From Desulfonatronum lacustre DSM 10312 (lineage in GTDB: Bacteria > Desulfobacterota > Desulfovibrionia > Desulfovibrionales > Desulfonatronaceae): a stretch of DNA of 64,000 bases. The notes under the pieces were generated by a model. That model was given only the letters and a program-made list of their open reading frames with translations, was not told where the DNA came from and did not search any database. Made by a program: the position numbers and the translations under genes. Where the stretch lies: positions 3,009,313-3,073,312 of the forward strand of contig NZ_KI912608.1 in the NCBI RefSeq assembly GCF_000519265.1. The letters are read 5' to 3'. Numbering within the stretch: the first letter of the stretch is position 1; each line of letters begins with the position of its first letter. Shown piece after piece: positions 51,265 through 60,178 of this stretch.

Positions 51265-53325
51265 CTATTCATCCTTGACCTTGGACTCGGCCACCACCTT
51301 TTCCGCCACTGGCGGCGGGCATTCCTCGTAGTGGTCGAATTCCATGACAAAGGTGCCCTGGCCTCCGGTCATGGAGCGCAGGGTCGGGGCGTACTCCAGG
51401 ACTTCGGACATGGGCACGTGGGCCCGGATTTCGGTGACCCCCGCGTGGGAGTCCGTGCCCAGGACCTTGCCCCGGCGGCTGGACAGGTCGCCGATAATGT
51501 CGCCCATGAACTCGTCCGGGGTGTACACGGTCATCAGCACGATGGGCTCCAGAAGCTGGATCTTGGCTTCCTCGGCCCCTTTCTTGAAGGCCAGGGACCC
51601 GGCCACCTTGAAGGCCATTTCCGAGGAGTCCACGGTGTGGAAGGAGCCGTCGAACAAAGTGACCTTGAAGTCCACCAGGGGATATCCGGCCAGGACCCCG
51701 CGCAGGGAGGACTCCTGGATGCCCTTGTCCACGGCGGGGATGTACTGTCGGGGAATGGCTCCGCCGACGATGGCGTCCACAAATTCGTAACCCGCGCCAC
51801 GGGGCAAAGGCTCCATCCGGATCCAGCAGTCCCCGAACTGGCCTCGCCCGCCGGACTGCTTCTTGTGTCGGCCCTGAACTTCGGCCCGACCCTTGATGGT
51901 CTCGCGGTAGGGTACCTTGGGCGGCTTGAGCACGATGTTCACCTTGTAGCGGCGGCGGCACTTCTCCACCGCGGTCTCGATGTGCATCTGGCCCATGCCG
52001 GACAGCAGCATCTCCCCGGTTTCCTGGCCACGGGAGAGGCTCAGGGTCACGTCTTCGTCCAGGAGCTTCTGGACCGCGGCGTAGACCTTGTCTTCCTCAC
52101 CCTTTTCCTCCGCGCCCAGGGCATAGGTGATCATGCTCGTGGGCAGTTGCGGGGCGGCCAGTCGGAAGGGCTTTTTCTCGTCGCACAGGGTGTCCGCGGT
52201 GGCGGTGCTCTTCAGCTTGGCCACGGCGACGATGGCCCCCGGCCCCAGGGGTTCCTTGCACGGCGTGGTGGTTTTGCCCTGGAGCATCAGGAGCTGCCCC
52301 AGCCGCTCCCTGGCGTCCTTGCCGGGGTTGAACAGGGCCATGTCCGGGGTGACGACGCCGGAGAGCACGCGCAACACGCTGAGCTGACCGGTGAAGGGAT
52401 CGGCGATGGTCTTGAAGACAAAGCAGGCCGCCGGAGCGTCGGGACTGGAGGGGCGCTGTTCGCCATCCGCTCCGGTCCAGTCGGCATGGTCCAGGGGAGA
52501 GGGCATCAGGTCCTGGATCACGTCCAGGATCAACGGGCCGCCCCGGTTGGCCAGGGCCGCGCAAACCGTCACCGGCACCAGCTCGCCGGAGAGCACGCCC
52601 TTGCGTAGAGCGCCCAGCATTTCCGGCAGGGTCAGCGTACCCTCTTCCAGATACTTTTCCATCAGTTCCTCATCGCTCTCGGCGATGTTCTCCATCATGG
52701 TCTCCCGGAGGGTCGCCACCTGGTCGGCCAGGTCCCCGGGCATTTCACCGGGCTTGAGGTTCCCGGCATCGTCGAACAGCAAGGCCTGCTCGGCCAGAAC
52801 GTCCACAACCCCCCTGAAGTCGGTCTCCGAGCCCAGGGGCAGATGCAGCAGGACCGGCTTGATGCCCAGGATGTCCTGCAATCCGCCAAAAGCCATCTCG
52901 AAATCGGCCCGATCCCGGTCCATTTTGTTGATGACCACCATGGCAGGCAGACCGGCCTTTTTCACTTCAGCCCAGAACCGCTTGGTCAGGGGCTTGACGC
53001 CGTCCACCGCGTCGATCACGAAGACCGCTCCGTCAGCGGCGCTCAGAAGGTAGGGCAGGTCGCCGCAGAAATTGTTGTCCCCGGGCGCGTCGATGAGAAA
53101 ATGCTGGTTCTTTTTCCAGGAGTAATGGCCGAATCCGGGCTGAATGCCGCCCCGTCGCTTGACTTCCTCGGGTTCGTAATCCAGGCAGGTGGTGCCCTCG
53201 TCGATCTTGCCCAGGCGATTTGTCACCGAGGTGTTGAACAACAACATTTCGGCCACGGATGTTTTTCCGCTGCCTCCATGTCCGACCAGGGCGTATGTGC
53301 GTTGGGTGCTGAGCTTATCCTGCAT
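51265..53325 (-). CDS. elongation factor G-like translational GTPase (paralog)
   Basis: A 686-residue EF-G-family GTPase. G1 is GHGGSGKTS, G3 IDAPGDNNF and G4 NKMDRDRADF; domains II to V follow (GAIVAVAKL, GMGQMHIETAVEKCRRRYKVNI, TIKGRAEVQGRHKKQSGGRGQFGDC, IVLMTVYTPDEFMGDIIGDLSSRRGKVLGT). DAPG in place of DTPG and the shorter domain II are marks of the second EF-G type rather than the main translocase. The acidic end (KVVAESKVKDE) is followed by an unusual tandem repeat. It may act in ribosome recycling or stress. Confidence 0.9.
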   Translation of the reverse strand: MQDKLSTQRTYALVGHGGSGKTSVAEMLLFNTSVTNRLGKIDEGTTCLDYEPEEVKRRGGIQPGFGHYSWKKNQHFLIDAPGDNNFCGDLPYLLSAADGAVFVIDAVDGVKPLTKRFWAEVKKAGLPAMVVINKMDRDRADFEMAFGGLQDILGIKPVLLHLPLGSETDFRGVVDVLAEQALLFDDAGNLKPGEMPGDLADQVATLRETMMENIAESDEELMEKYLEEGTLTLPEMLGALRKGVLSGELVPVTVCAALANRGGPLILDVIQDLMPSPLDHADWTGADGEQRPSSPDAPAACFVFKTIADPFTGQLSVLRVLSGVVTPDMALFNPGKDARERLGQLLMLQGKTTTPCKEPLGPGAIVAVAKLKSTATADTLCDEKKPFRLAAPQLPTSMITYALGAEEKGEEDKVYAAVQKLLDEDVTLSLSRGQETGEMLLSGMGQMHIETAVEKCRRRYKVNIVLKPPKVPYRETIKGRAEVQGRHKKQSGGRGQFGDCWIRMEPLPRGAGYEFVDAIVGGAIPRQYIPAVDKGIQESSLRGVLAGYPLVDFKVTLFDGSFHTVDSSEMAFKVAGSLAFKKGAEEAKIQLLEPIVLMTVYTPDEFMGDIIGDLSSRRGKVLGTDSHAGVTEIRAHVPMSEVLEYAPTLRSMTGGQGTFVMEFDHYEECPPPVAEKVVAESKVKDE

Positions 53326-53445
53326 TCGGCCTCCTTCAGGGATTGTGTTGGGTAAGGGTTGACGCCGTCAGGCGATGATGATGCGCTGTTATAAGCTTTG
53401 CACCTATAGAGACGGGGTTGGAAGAATGTCAAGGGAGGCTCTCAA

Positions 53446-54504
53446 ATGACAGGCTGGATAAGGGTTTATGCGTCCCAGCTGGATTGTTCGGGGACCAGTT
53501 TGTTCTGGGCCGGTCCTCCTCCCGAGGAGTTGTGCCGGTCGTTGCTGGCCGTGGGGCAGTTGGACCCCGTCCTGGTCCGGGTCCAAGAGGACCGGGAAGG
53601 GCAGAGGAATCGGGAAGGCCGGAAGGACGGAGGAGGCCAGGGGGAGGGCGGCTACAGGCTGTTGTCCGGATACCGCAGGGCGACCTTTCTGGCCCAAGCG
53701 GGCCGGGAAATCGCGGCGAGGTGTCTGCCCGGGCCGGGATCGCCGCTGGAGGACGGACTGCTCTACCTGCACGCCAATATTCATCGGCCCCTGGACGAAT
53801 CCATGCGCGTCCAGGCTCTGCGGTATTTTCAGCCGCTGCTTGAACCGGAAGAGCTGACCCGGCGCGTTGCTCCCCTGCTGGGCGTCCCGCCTCGCTCCGG
53901 GATGTGGCGAAAGTATCTCACCTGGCTCGAATTACCCGCGTCCTGGGACGATCTGCTGTACGCCGGCAACGTCCCCCTGGCCGCGGGAACGACTCTGGCT
54001 ACGCTCCGTCAAGACGAACTGGAAGCGTTGCGGCCGTATTTTACGGCCTGGAAATGGTCCCAAGGCCGGGCCGTTCAGTGGCTGACCCTGCTCAAGGAAA
54101 CGGCATTGGGCCGCGGGTGGTCCCTGAGCCAGGCCCTGGAAGCCGCCGCAGCCCAGCAGGTGCTGGAAAGCGGTCTCGCCCCCCAGGACGCCCTGCAAAA
54201 TCTGACCACTCAGGCCAAGGCACTCCGCTATCCCCACCTGGACCGGATGGAACGCCGCTTCGCGGATCTGGCCAAACGATTTTTCGGCTCGTCCCGCTGG
54301 GACATCACCCCCAGCCCGAACTTTGAATCCGACACCGTGGAACTGCGTTTGCGGGCCCGAAGCGTCGAGGAACTCCGGGCCGGGGTCCAGGCCCTGGACC
54401 AGGCCCTGGACCGGGCCCTCGGAACGAGCGCGACGCCGGAGAGCTCCGGGGACTCTTTGGAGGGACTGTTTCGGATCAGCCGGGAGGAGAGAGCCGGACC
54501 GTGA
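53446..54504 (+). CDS. ParB N-terminal domain-like protein
   Basis: A 352-residue protein. The first 110 residues resemble a ParB/Srx fold: ELCRSLLAVGQLDPVLVRV, then GYRLLSGYRRATFLAQAGREIAARCL. A Gly/Arg/Glu-rich insertion (EDREGQRNREGRKDGGGQG) splits it. The remainder is helical (ESMRVQALRYFQPLLEPEELTRRVAPLLGVPPRSGMWRKYLTWLELP), like the HTH region of ParB, with a C-terminal helical tail. It has no ParA neighbour, so chromosome partition is unlikely; a DNA-binding or nucleotide-hydrolysing role is possible. Confidence 0.65.
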   Translation: MTGWIRVYASQLDCSGTSLFWAGPPPEELCRSLLAVGQLDPVLVRVQEDREGQRNREGRKDGGGQGEGGYRLLSGYRRATFLAQAGREIAARCLPGPGSPLEDGLLYLHANIHRPLDESMRVQALRYFQPLLEPEELTRRVAPLLGVPPRSGMWRKYLTWLELPASWDDLLYAGNVPLAAGTTLATLRQDELEALRPYFTAWKWSQGRAVQWLTLLKETALGRGWSLSQALEAAAAQQVLESGLAPQDALQNLTTQAKALRYPHLDRMERRFADLAKRFFGSSRWDITPSPNFESDTVELRLRARSVEELRAGVQALDQALDRALGTSATPESSGDSLEGLFRISREERAGP

Positions 54505-54528
54505 CGTTCGGTCTCTTTTCTCCGAACG

Positions 54529-54888
54529 TTACTTCTTCTCCAACTCGGTCGTCAGCCATTCCTTGATTTCCGGGCTCAGCTCGTGAATCCCCTTCAGTCC
54601 GCCGATGGACTCCAGGTACCGCTTGGCCAGATCCTCGGGCAGCCGTTTCTCGCACAGGGTCGTGGAGCCGTAGTTGGTCATCTTCATCAGCACCACCTTA
54701 GGCTCCTCCCAGGTGTCGATAACGAAGTAGATCGAGTACTCGTTCGAGCCCCGCACGGGCTGACGCATGGCGTCGTGCCAGTTGTTGTTGCCCCATTCCA
54801 GGAACATGGTCACCGCGTCCTCGTGGATCATGTCCCAGTTGACCTCGTTCAGCCACACCTTGCAGGCGTCCAGATCGCTCATGCTCAT
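54529..54888 (-). CDS. conserved hypothetical protein of sulfate reducers
   Basis: A 119-residue soluble, acidic protein (MSMSDLDACKVWLNEVNWDMIHEDAVTMFLEWGNNNWH) with no signal peptide and no recognised domain. A conserved-looking strand region (YSIYFVIDTWEEPKVVLMKM) is followed by helices (LPEDLAKRYLESIGGLKGIHELSPEIKEWLTTEL). AAGGGG lies before the first of two close Met codons. I recall similar proteins, also unnamed, from Desulfovibrio. It converges with the ParB-like gene. Confidence 0.8.
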   Translation of the reverse strand: MSMSDLDACKVWLNEVNWDMIHEDAVTMFLEWGNNNWHDAMRQPVRGSNEYSIYFVIDTWEEPKVVLMKMTNYGSTTLCEKRLPEDLAKRYLESIGGLKGIHELSPEIKEWLTTELEKK

Positions 54889-54919
54889 TGCCCCTTTGCG
54901 GTTTGGGTTGTGTCTTGGG

Positions 54920-55069
54920 TTATACTTGGGTTGCGTGTTCGACTACAATCAGTTCGTTCACCGGAAAATCCAGCTTCGCGGCCCGCCCACCGGCTCCCCC
55001 CTTGGGAAGGCCCGCGCTCCCAGAGAGGAGCACCGAGAGGAGCACGGCGAGCAGCGCCGCCAGGAGCAC
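54920..55069 (-). CDS. possible 49-residue exported peptide
   Basis: A GTG at 55069 opens a frame with a strongly hydrophobic N terminus (LLAALLAVLLSVLLSGSAG), followed by a Gly-rich turn and VNELIVVEHATQV, stopping at 54920. It lies between two same-strand genes. The leader region consists of repeated ggagcac units and the start site is only AAGG 11 nt upstream, so it could be chance. Confidence 0.25.
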   Translation of the reverse strand: MLLAALLAVLLSVLLSGSAGLPKGGAGGRAAKLDFPVNELIVVEHATQV

Positions 55070-55103
55070 TGCAATAATGCCTTACCGATCTCTGATCGCT
55101 TCC

Positions 55104-55310
55104 TCAGCCGTATTGCCTTCCCGGCTGCCCCTGAAAGAATTCGTTGACCGCCTGGCTGACGTAGAGTTTGACCTCTTGCTCGCCTTCCTCCAGCAGAACG
55201 TTCGACTCGGCGAACAGGCCCAGATCCTCGGCCACGTCCTCCCAGTGTTTTTTCATTTTCGCGATATCGGGATCCCCGACATCAAACCGCCTGATGGCTA
55301 CCCAAGACAT
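55104..55310 (-). CDS. small conserved hypothetical protein
   Basis: A 68-residue soluble protein starting at MSWVAIRRFDVGDPDIAKMKKHWEDVAEDLGLF; GGAGG lies 4 nt before ATG 55310, and the longer frame has no such site. Mostly charged and helical, ending EVKLYVSQAVNEFFQGQPGRQYG. No domain recognised. It shares its strand with the 119-residue gene 216 nt downstream. Confidence 0.75.
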   Translation of the reverse strand: MSWVAIRRFDVGDPDIAKMKKHWEDVAEDLGLFAESNVLLEEGEQEVKLYVSQAVNEFFQGQPGRQYG

Positions 55311-55519
55311 GGTCGCCTCCTTTATTGTTGTTGGTTGGTGTACACGAATAGGATCGGCCCGAGTGCGCAATGTGCGTCATGGACGCACATTGCGTCGCGA
55401 GCCGCATCGAATCGCCCAGCAATAATTGCCCCCATGGTTCAAGTCAATTTTGTTGCATTTCTCCCTGCCCGAGGCTATGCGTCGAGGTCATGTCGGGTTG
55501 CTTTTCTCAGGATGCAAGC

Positions 55520-56608
55520 ATGTTGAATGGTATTCCGGTAACGCTGGATGGAACGGATGGAGTTGAGATGGAATCAAGGACCGTGGAGGAGAACAAGAGC
55601 GAATACGTCGGGTCCGTTCTCCTGATCGAACCCGATGCGGGCATGGCCCGGGCCATGGAGTCCGAATTGGCCAGGGGCAAGTTCGCCGTCCGCGTGGTCC
55701 GGAGCCACCTCGGGGCCTTGGGAATGATTGAGGATCTGCGAGAACCGCACGTGGTGCTCGTCCCGGCCGAAGCCACGGATATCGACGGGTTTGATTTCGT
55801 CCACCTGGTTCGACACCGCAACCGCTTCCTGGGGCAGTGCCTGCCGATCATCATGGTCGGTTCCGGGGACAATTTCGCCAGAATTGCTCGCAGTGACGAT
55901 GGCGGGATCGACGATTTCCTGTTGCGTCCGTACTTTCCTGGAGAACTGGCCTGGCGGGTGCGCAAAGCCTGGAAGGTTCTGGAGAAGCGGCGCCAATCAG
56001 CCTCCCTGGAATACATGGACACGTCCTCCGGCATCCTGACCCCGGCCGGGCTGAAGCGCGCCATCCATGAGGAGTTGAACAAGTCGTTTCGTAAACGGGC
56101 CTGTTTTTCCCTGGCGGTGATCGCGTTTCATCGCTTGGAAGACGTGCATCTGAACTACGGGCTGATGATGGCCGAATGGATGGAGCGGGACCTCTCCGTT
56201 AAAGTCCGGCTTTCCCTACGCAGTTACGACCGGTTGGGCAAAATTGAGTTCGGGAGGTATTGTGTGCTGGCCCCGGACGTGGACCGGGAGCACCTGCAAA
56301 TGCTGAGCTATCGCCTGAGCGAACAGGTCAGGGATTGGAACGAGTCCGTGTCCAGGAATTCCCATATTCGCACACCCCTGGAGCCGAAAATCCGCCCTCT
56401 GACCGTTCTTCCCCAATTTGAACCCCACCATCTGACCAAGGCCGCGACCTTGCTCTGGGACTGGGTAGAGCAGCATGAAGGCCATGTGGATATTCCCCGG
56501 GCCGAGTTTTCCGAAATTGCCCTGACCCCGAAGGTCGTCATGGAACGTCTTTTACCCGGCTTTTCATCCGGCAGCGGTATTCCGCTCGACCATCCGCAAC
56601 GCCCATGA
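55520..56608 (+). CDS. receiver domain fused to a degenerate GGDEF-like domain
   Basis: About 362 residues from ATG 55520 (or 314 from ATG 55568, which has GGAG). The receiver-like domain reads GSVLLIEPDAGMARAMESELARGKFAVRVVRSH, but in place of the phospho-Asp strand it has VVLVPAEATDIDGFDFVHLVRHRN, so phosphorylation is doubtful. LEYMDTSSGILTPAGLKRAIHEELNKSFRKRACFSLAVIAFHRLEDVHLNYG has the start of a GGDEF fold without the GGDEF catalytic loop (RLGKIEFGRYCVLAP). It overlaps the PilB-like gene by four bases, suggesting joint control of pili or secretion. Confidence 0.75.
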   Translation: MLNGIPVTLDGTDGVEMESRTVEENKSEYVGSVLLIEPDAGMARAMESELARGKFAVRVVRSHLGALGMIEDLREPHVVLVPAEATDIDGFDFVHLVRHRNRFLGQCLPIIMVGSGDNFARIARSDDGGIDDFLLRPYFPGELAWRVRKAWKVLEKRRQSASLEYMDTSSGILTPAGLKRAIHEELNKSFRKRACFSLAVIAFHRLEDVHLNYGLMMAEWMERDLSVKVRLSLRSYDRLGKIEFGRYCVLAPDVDREHLQMLSYRLSEQVRDWNESVSRNSHIRTPLEPKIRPLTVLPQFEPHHLTKAATLLWDWVEQHEGHVDIPRAEFSEIALTPKVVMERLLPGFSSGSGIPLDHPQRP

Positions 56609-58701
56609 CCGTCGCCCCGACCTCCCCATTGCAAGGCGAAGTGTTGTTTCGCCAAGGACGCTTTCAGGATGCGGTGCAATCCTTGCTGGATGAATATCGT
56701 GGAGGCAGGAAGACCTTTGCGGTAACCACCCTGCTGATCCAATCCATGCGTGCCCTGGGGCAGCACCGGGAAATGGCCGACTTTCTGGCCAAGGCGGTGA
56801 TGGAATCCTCGCTTTCCATGCCCGAGCAAGCCGCGCTCTACTATCAGCTGGGTCAGGCCTTGTTCCAGGCCAAGGACATGACCCAGGCCAAGCAGGCTTT
56901 TTGGCAGGCCCATCGGCTGAACCCGAACCATCCGGGACTGGCAGAAAAATTGAAAGCCATCGGCCATCGGGAGCTTCGGCCGCAACACCGCTACAGCCTG
57001 TTGGTGTCCCGTGGCCTGCTGACCGAGGACCAACTCGCGGAAATGACCCAGGCCGCCAAGGATGCCGGCGAGGATCTGGACCAATATCTGCTCAGGGAAG
57101 TGAAGCTGGACAAGACCGTGCTGGGCGAGTCCTTGTCCGCGTTCTACGAAGTGCCCTTCGTGCCCTTTGATCCGAATGTCGACGCGCCCTTTGAACTGCT
57201 GGAAAAACGCAAGCTGGACCCGGATTACCTGAAACGTTCCGGCTGGACCCCGCTGGCTGTGGACGGCAACTCCATCACCGTGTTGATGGCCAACCCTTTT
57301 GATCACGCCCGGCTGGACGAGATCCGGTTCATTTTCGGCACCAGCCGGATCGAGCCCAAGGTCGCTCTGGCCTTGGACATCCAGGGTTTCATCGACTTGT
57401 TCTACCGCAGCCTGGGGTCCGAAGAACTGATGGAACTCGGGGACTCAATGGAGGCCCAGACCGACGAGGAACTTGAAGCGGACCTGGACGAGGAAACCGG
57501 GGTCTCGGACTCCGAGGTCGTGCGCCTGGTCAACGCCCTGCTGGTGGAAGCCTGGCGCCGCAACGCCTCTGACATTCACATCGAGCCCGACCCTCAGAAT
57601 CGCTATTGCACGGTGCGCTTTCGGATTGATGGCAGTTGCCACGAATTCCGCAAGATCCGCGCGGGGATGGCCAAGCCGCTGATTTCCCGGGTCAAGATCA
57701 TGGCCCATCTGAACATCGCCGAGCGTCGGCTGCCCCAGGACGGCAAGATCAAGATGCGCCTGCCCGAACTGGGCAAGATTGTCGAATTCCGGGTGGCCAT
57801 CCTGCCGACCATCGAGAATCACGAAGACGTGGTTCTGCGTGTGCTGGCCTCGGGCAAGCCCTTGCCTTTGGAACGGCTGGGCATGTCCGACGAGAACCTG
57901 GCCAAGTTCAAGTCCTCGGTTTACAAGCCCTATGGGCTGATCATCGTGGTCGGGCCCACCGGTTCCGGAAAAACCACGACCTTGCATTCGGCCATCAGCT
58001 ACATCAACACCCCGGAGCGCAAGATCTGGACCGCGGAGGACCCGGTGGAAATCACCCAGGAAGGGCTGCGCCAAGTTCAGATCAATCCGAAAATCGGCCT
58101 GGACTTCGCCACCACCCTGCGCTCTTTCCTCCGGGCCGACCCGGACGTGATCATGATCGGCGAGATGCGCGACGCGGAGACCGCGCACATCGGGGTCCAG
58201 GCTTCGCTGACCGGGCACATGGTCTTTTCCACCCTGCACACCAATTCCGCGCCCGAAACCATCACCCGTCTGCTGGACATGGATCTTGACCCCTTCAATT
58301 TCGCGGACTCCCTGCTCTGCGTCGTGGCCCAGCGCCTGATCAAAACCCTGTGCCCCCAGTGCAAGGAGGCCTATCGTCCGGACAAGCAGGAGGTGGACGA
58401 CCTGGCCAAGGAGTTTGGGCCGGGCTTTGAGCAGTACATTCCCATGTCCCGGGAAATCTCCCTGTATCGGGCCAAGGGCTGCGGGCAGTGCAACCATGGG
58501 TACCGCGGCAGAACGGGGGTCCACGAACTGATGACCAGCTCCACGCAGATCAAGAACCTGATCAAGCGCCGCGGCCACACGGAAGAAATTCGGGACCAGG
58601 CCGTGGCCGACGGGATGCTGACCCTGAAGCAGGACGCCCTGCTCAAAGTGCTCCAGGGTTTCACGGACATGGCCCAGGTGCGCTCGGTCAGCGGATGGTA
58701 A
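56605..58701 (+). CDS. PilB/GspE-type assembly ATPase with TPR N terminus
   Basis: A 698-residue protein. The first 130 residues hold TPR-like helices (ALYYQLGQALFQAKDMTQAKQAFWQAHRLNPNHPG). An MshEN-like domain follows (LLVSRGLLTEDQLAEMTQAAKDAGEDLDQYLL), then the AAA-type motor: GPTGSGKTT near 450, Asp box and Walker B (LRADPDVIMIGEMRDAETA), His box (GHMVFSTLHTNSA), and a zinc-binding CPQCKEAYRP and CGQCNHGYRGRTG. It powers type IV pilus or type II secretion assembly. No other pil or gsp gene lies nearby, so the partners are elsewhere. Confidence 0.93.
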   Translation: MTVAPTSPLQGEVLFRQGRFQDAVQSLLDEYRGGRKTFAVTTLLIQSMRALGQHREMADFLAKAVMESSLSMPEQAALYYQLGQALFQAKDMTQAKQAFWQAHRLNPNHPGLAEKLKAIGHRELRPQHRYSLLVSRGLLTEDQLAEMTQAAKDAGEDLDQYLLREVKLDKTVLGESLSAFYEVPFVPFDPNVDAPFELLEKRKLDPDYLKRSGWTPLAVDGNSITVLMANPFDHARLDEIRFIFGTSRIEPKVALALDIQGFIDLFYRSLGSEELMELGDSMEAQTDEELEADLDEETGVSDSEVVRLVNALLVEAWRRNASDIHIEPDPQNRYCTVRFRIDGSCHEFRKIRAGMAKPLISRVKIMAHLNIAERRLPQDGKIKMRLPELGKIVEFRVAILPTIENHEDVVLRVLASGKPLPLERLGMSDENLAKFKSSVYKPYGLIIVVGPTGSGKTTTLHSAISYINTPERKIWTAEDPVEITQEGLRQVQINPKIGLDFATTLRSFLRADPDVIMIGEMRDAETAHIGVQASLTGHMVFSTLHTNSAPETITRLLDMDLDPFNFADSLLCVVAQRLIKTLCPQCKEAYRPDKQEVDDLAKEFGPGFEQYIPMSREISLYRAKGCGQCNHGYRGRTGVHELMTSSTQIKNLIKRRGHTEEIRDQAVADGMLTLKQDALLKVLQGFTDMAQVRSVSGW

Positions 58702-58775
58702 GCAAACCTTTCAACGAATCAGAATCGAAATTCGCGGCCGAACAGCCGTGGATAATCTTGAGGAGAACGTCGTAA

Positions 58776-59099
58776 ATGGAACTATCGTCCGTCGTTGAAC
58801 TGCTTTTCACGGCCCAGGGCCCGTCCGAATGGGCCCACTGGCCCTTTGGCCCGTCGTTTGTCGGAAGCTGGCTGAACATGCTCACGAAGTTCGTCTTCAT
58901 CGGCCTCGTGCTGGCCTTGATGATGTACCTGCTGCGGTATTTGTTCGGACCCGGCGGTCCCATGAGGGATGAAGGCCTGGACGCATCCCCTGATGAGCAG
59001 GTCCTTGAGCAGGCCTTGGCCGTGTTGCGCAAACGGATGATGGAAGGGCGCATCGAACCCGAGGATTTCGAACGGGCCAGGAAACTCATGGAGCAGTGA
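58776..59099 (+). CDS. single-pass membrane protein with SHOCT-like C terminus
   Basis: A 107-residue protein. A transmembrane segment (MLTKFVFIGLVLALMMYLLRYLFG, about 35-58) is followed by an acidic linker and a SHOCT-like motif (EQALAVLRKRMMEGRIEPEDFERARKLM). GGAG lies 9-10 nt before ATG 58776. Function unknown. It lies just before the HD gene. Confidence 0.8.
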   Translation: MELSSVVELLFTAQGPSEWAHWPFGPSFVGSWLNMLTKFVFIGLVLALMMYLLRYLFGPGGPMRDEGLDASPDEQVLEQALAVLRKRMMEGRIEPEDFERARKLMEQ

Positions 59100-59104
59100 C
59101 CGGC

Positions 59105-59872
59105 ATGGACATGGAAGCCCCAGTCCTTGCCTTGGTGGGCTTTGCCCGGGAACATTTCCCCGCTGATGCGCAAGACCGGGCCAACATGGCCCTCAAGCTG
59201 GATCACTGCCTGCGGGTCTTTCAGGAGGCCGAAACGATCACGACCCGGGAAGGCCTCTCCCCGAACGCGACCCGCCGGTCGCTGTGGGCCGCCTTGTTCC
59301 ACGACGTGGGACGGTTTCCGCAGTACGTAGCCTATAAAACCTTCGACGACCGCAAATCCACGGATCATGGACGTCTCGGGGTCCGGACCCTGAAGCGACG
59401 CAGCCTGCTGGAATCCCTGGACGAACAGGACCGCAAAGCCGTGCTGACGGCGGTGATCCTGCACAACAAGCGCTTCTTGCCCCCTGATCTGCCGGACCAG
59501 GCCGCGGTCCCGGCCCGGGTGGTCCGGGACGCGGACAAACTGGACATCTTCCAGGTGATGCTTGAACATCTGCGTCCCGGCGCATGGAACAACCCGGTGG
59601 TCACCCTGGGATTGCGCGACGAGCCCGGCGTTTGCACGGATGCGCTGGTGGACCAGATTCTGGCCCGAAAACTGGGCGACTATGCCAGGATGCGCACGCT
59701 CAACGACTTCCGGCTGCTGCTGTGCAGCTGGGCCTTCGATCTGAACTTCCCCGCCTCCAGACAGGCCGTTCAAGAGCGCGGCTACCTGAACGAACTTCTA
59801 GACGAACTCCCGGACCTGCCCAAAATTCGTCGCGTGCGGGAAACCGTGCTTTTTGCTTTGGAACGGAAGTAA
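59105..59872 (+). CDS. HD-domain phosphohydrolase
   Basis: A 255-residue metal-dependent hydrolase. His in KLDHCLRVF, HD in LWAALFHDVGRFPQY, HNKRF further on and D in VVRDADKLDIFQVML make the HD fold. I chose ATG 59105; a GTG at 59096 is also in frame. HD enzymes cleave nucleotides or phosphate esters. The substrate is unknown. Confidence 0.85.
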   Translation: MDMEAPVLALVGFAREHFPADAQDRANMALKLDHCLRVFQEAETITTREGLSPNATRRSLWAALFHDVGRFPQYVAYKTFDDRKSTDHGRLGVRTLKRRSLLESLDEQDRKAVLTAVILHNKRFLPPDLPDQAAVPARVVRDADKLDIFQVMLEHLRPGAWNNPVVTLGLRDEPGVCTDALVDQILARKLGDYARMRTLNDFRLLLCSWAFDLNFPASRQAVQERGYLNELLDELPDLPKIRRVRETVLFALERK

Positions 59873-59968
59873 TCGCCGTTTCAGGGCCGGAACCGTCTCT
59901 CGCCAAATAAAAACACTCCGCCCAGCATGGCGGCCGGAGAGCAGCGCTGTCCAGACGCCACGCCGCGG

Positions 59969-60127
59969 CTACAGCAGATCGTTGATGTTGATGGGCTTGC
60001 CGCAGTTTGGACAGCGCATCAGTTTGGTCATTTTGGCCCGGGGTTGATACAGGTGCCGGATGCCCTTCTTCGTGATCACATACGCCACCATGACCGGATG
60101 ACCGCATTCACAGAACCGCTGTTGCAT
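59969..60127 (-). CDS. small zinc-ribbon protein
   Basis: A 52-residue protein, MQQRFCECGHPVMVAYVITKKG to CPNCGKPININDLL, with two Cys pairs (CEC and CPNC) for one zinc. AAGGAGA lies 8 nt before ATG 60127. An operator-like TTTAC-AAAA-GTAAA lies 18 nt upstream of the start, and the same motif stands before the S24 repressor gene next door, so the two are probably co-regulated. Function unknown. Confidence 0.75.
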   Translation of the reverse strand: MQQRFCECGHPVMVAYVITKKGIRHLYQPRAKMTKLMRCPNCGKPININDLL

Positions 60128-60144
60128 TGGAATGTCTCCTTGTG

Positions 60145-60158
60145 TTTACAAAAGTAAA
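60145..60158 (-). promoter_or_regulatory. palindrome TTTAC-AAAA-GTAAA before the zinc-ribbon gene
   Basis: TTTAC (60145-60149) and GTAAA (60154-60158) are perfect inverted repeats around aaaa. It resembles the site at 60831-60844 upstream of the repressor. Confidence 0.55.
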
Positions 60159-60178
60159 TCAACAGGGCAAAAAAAATA

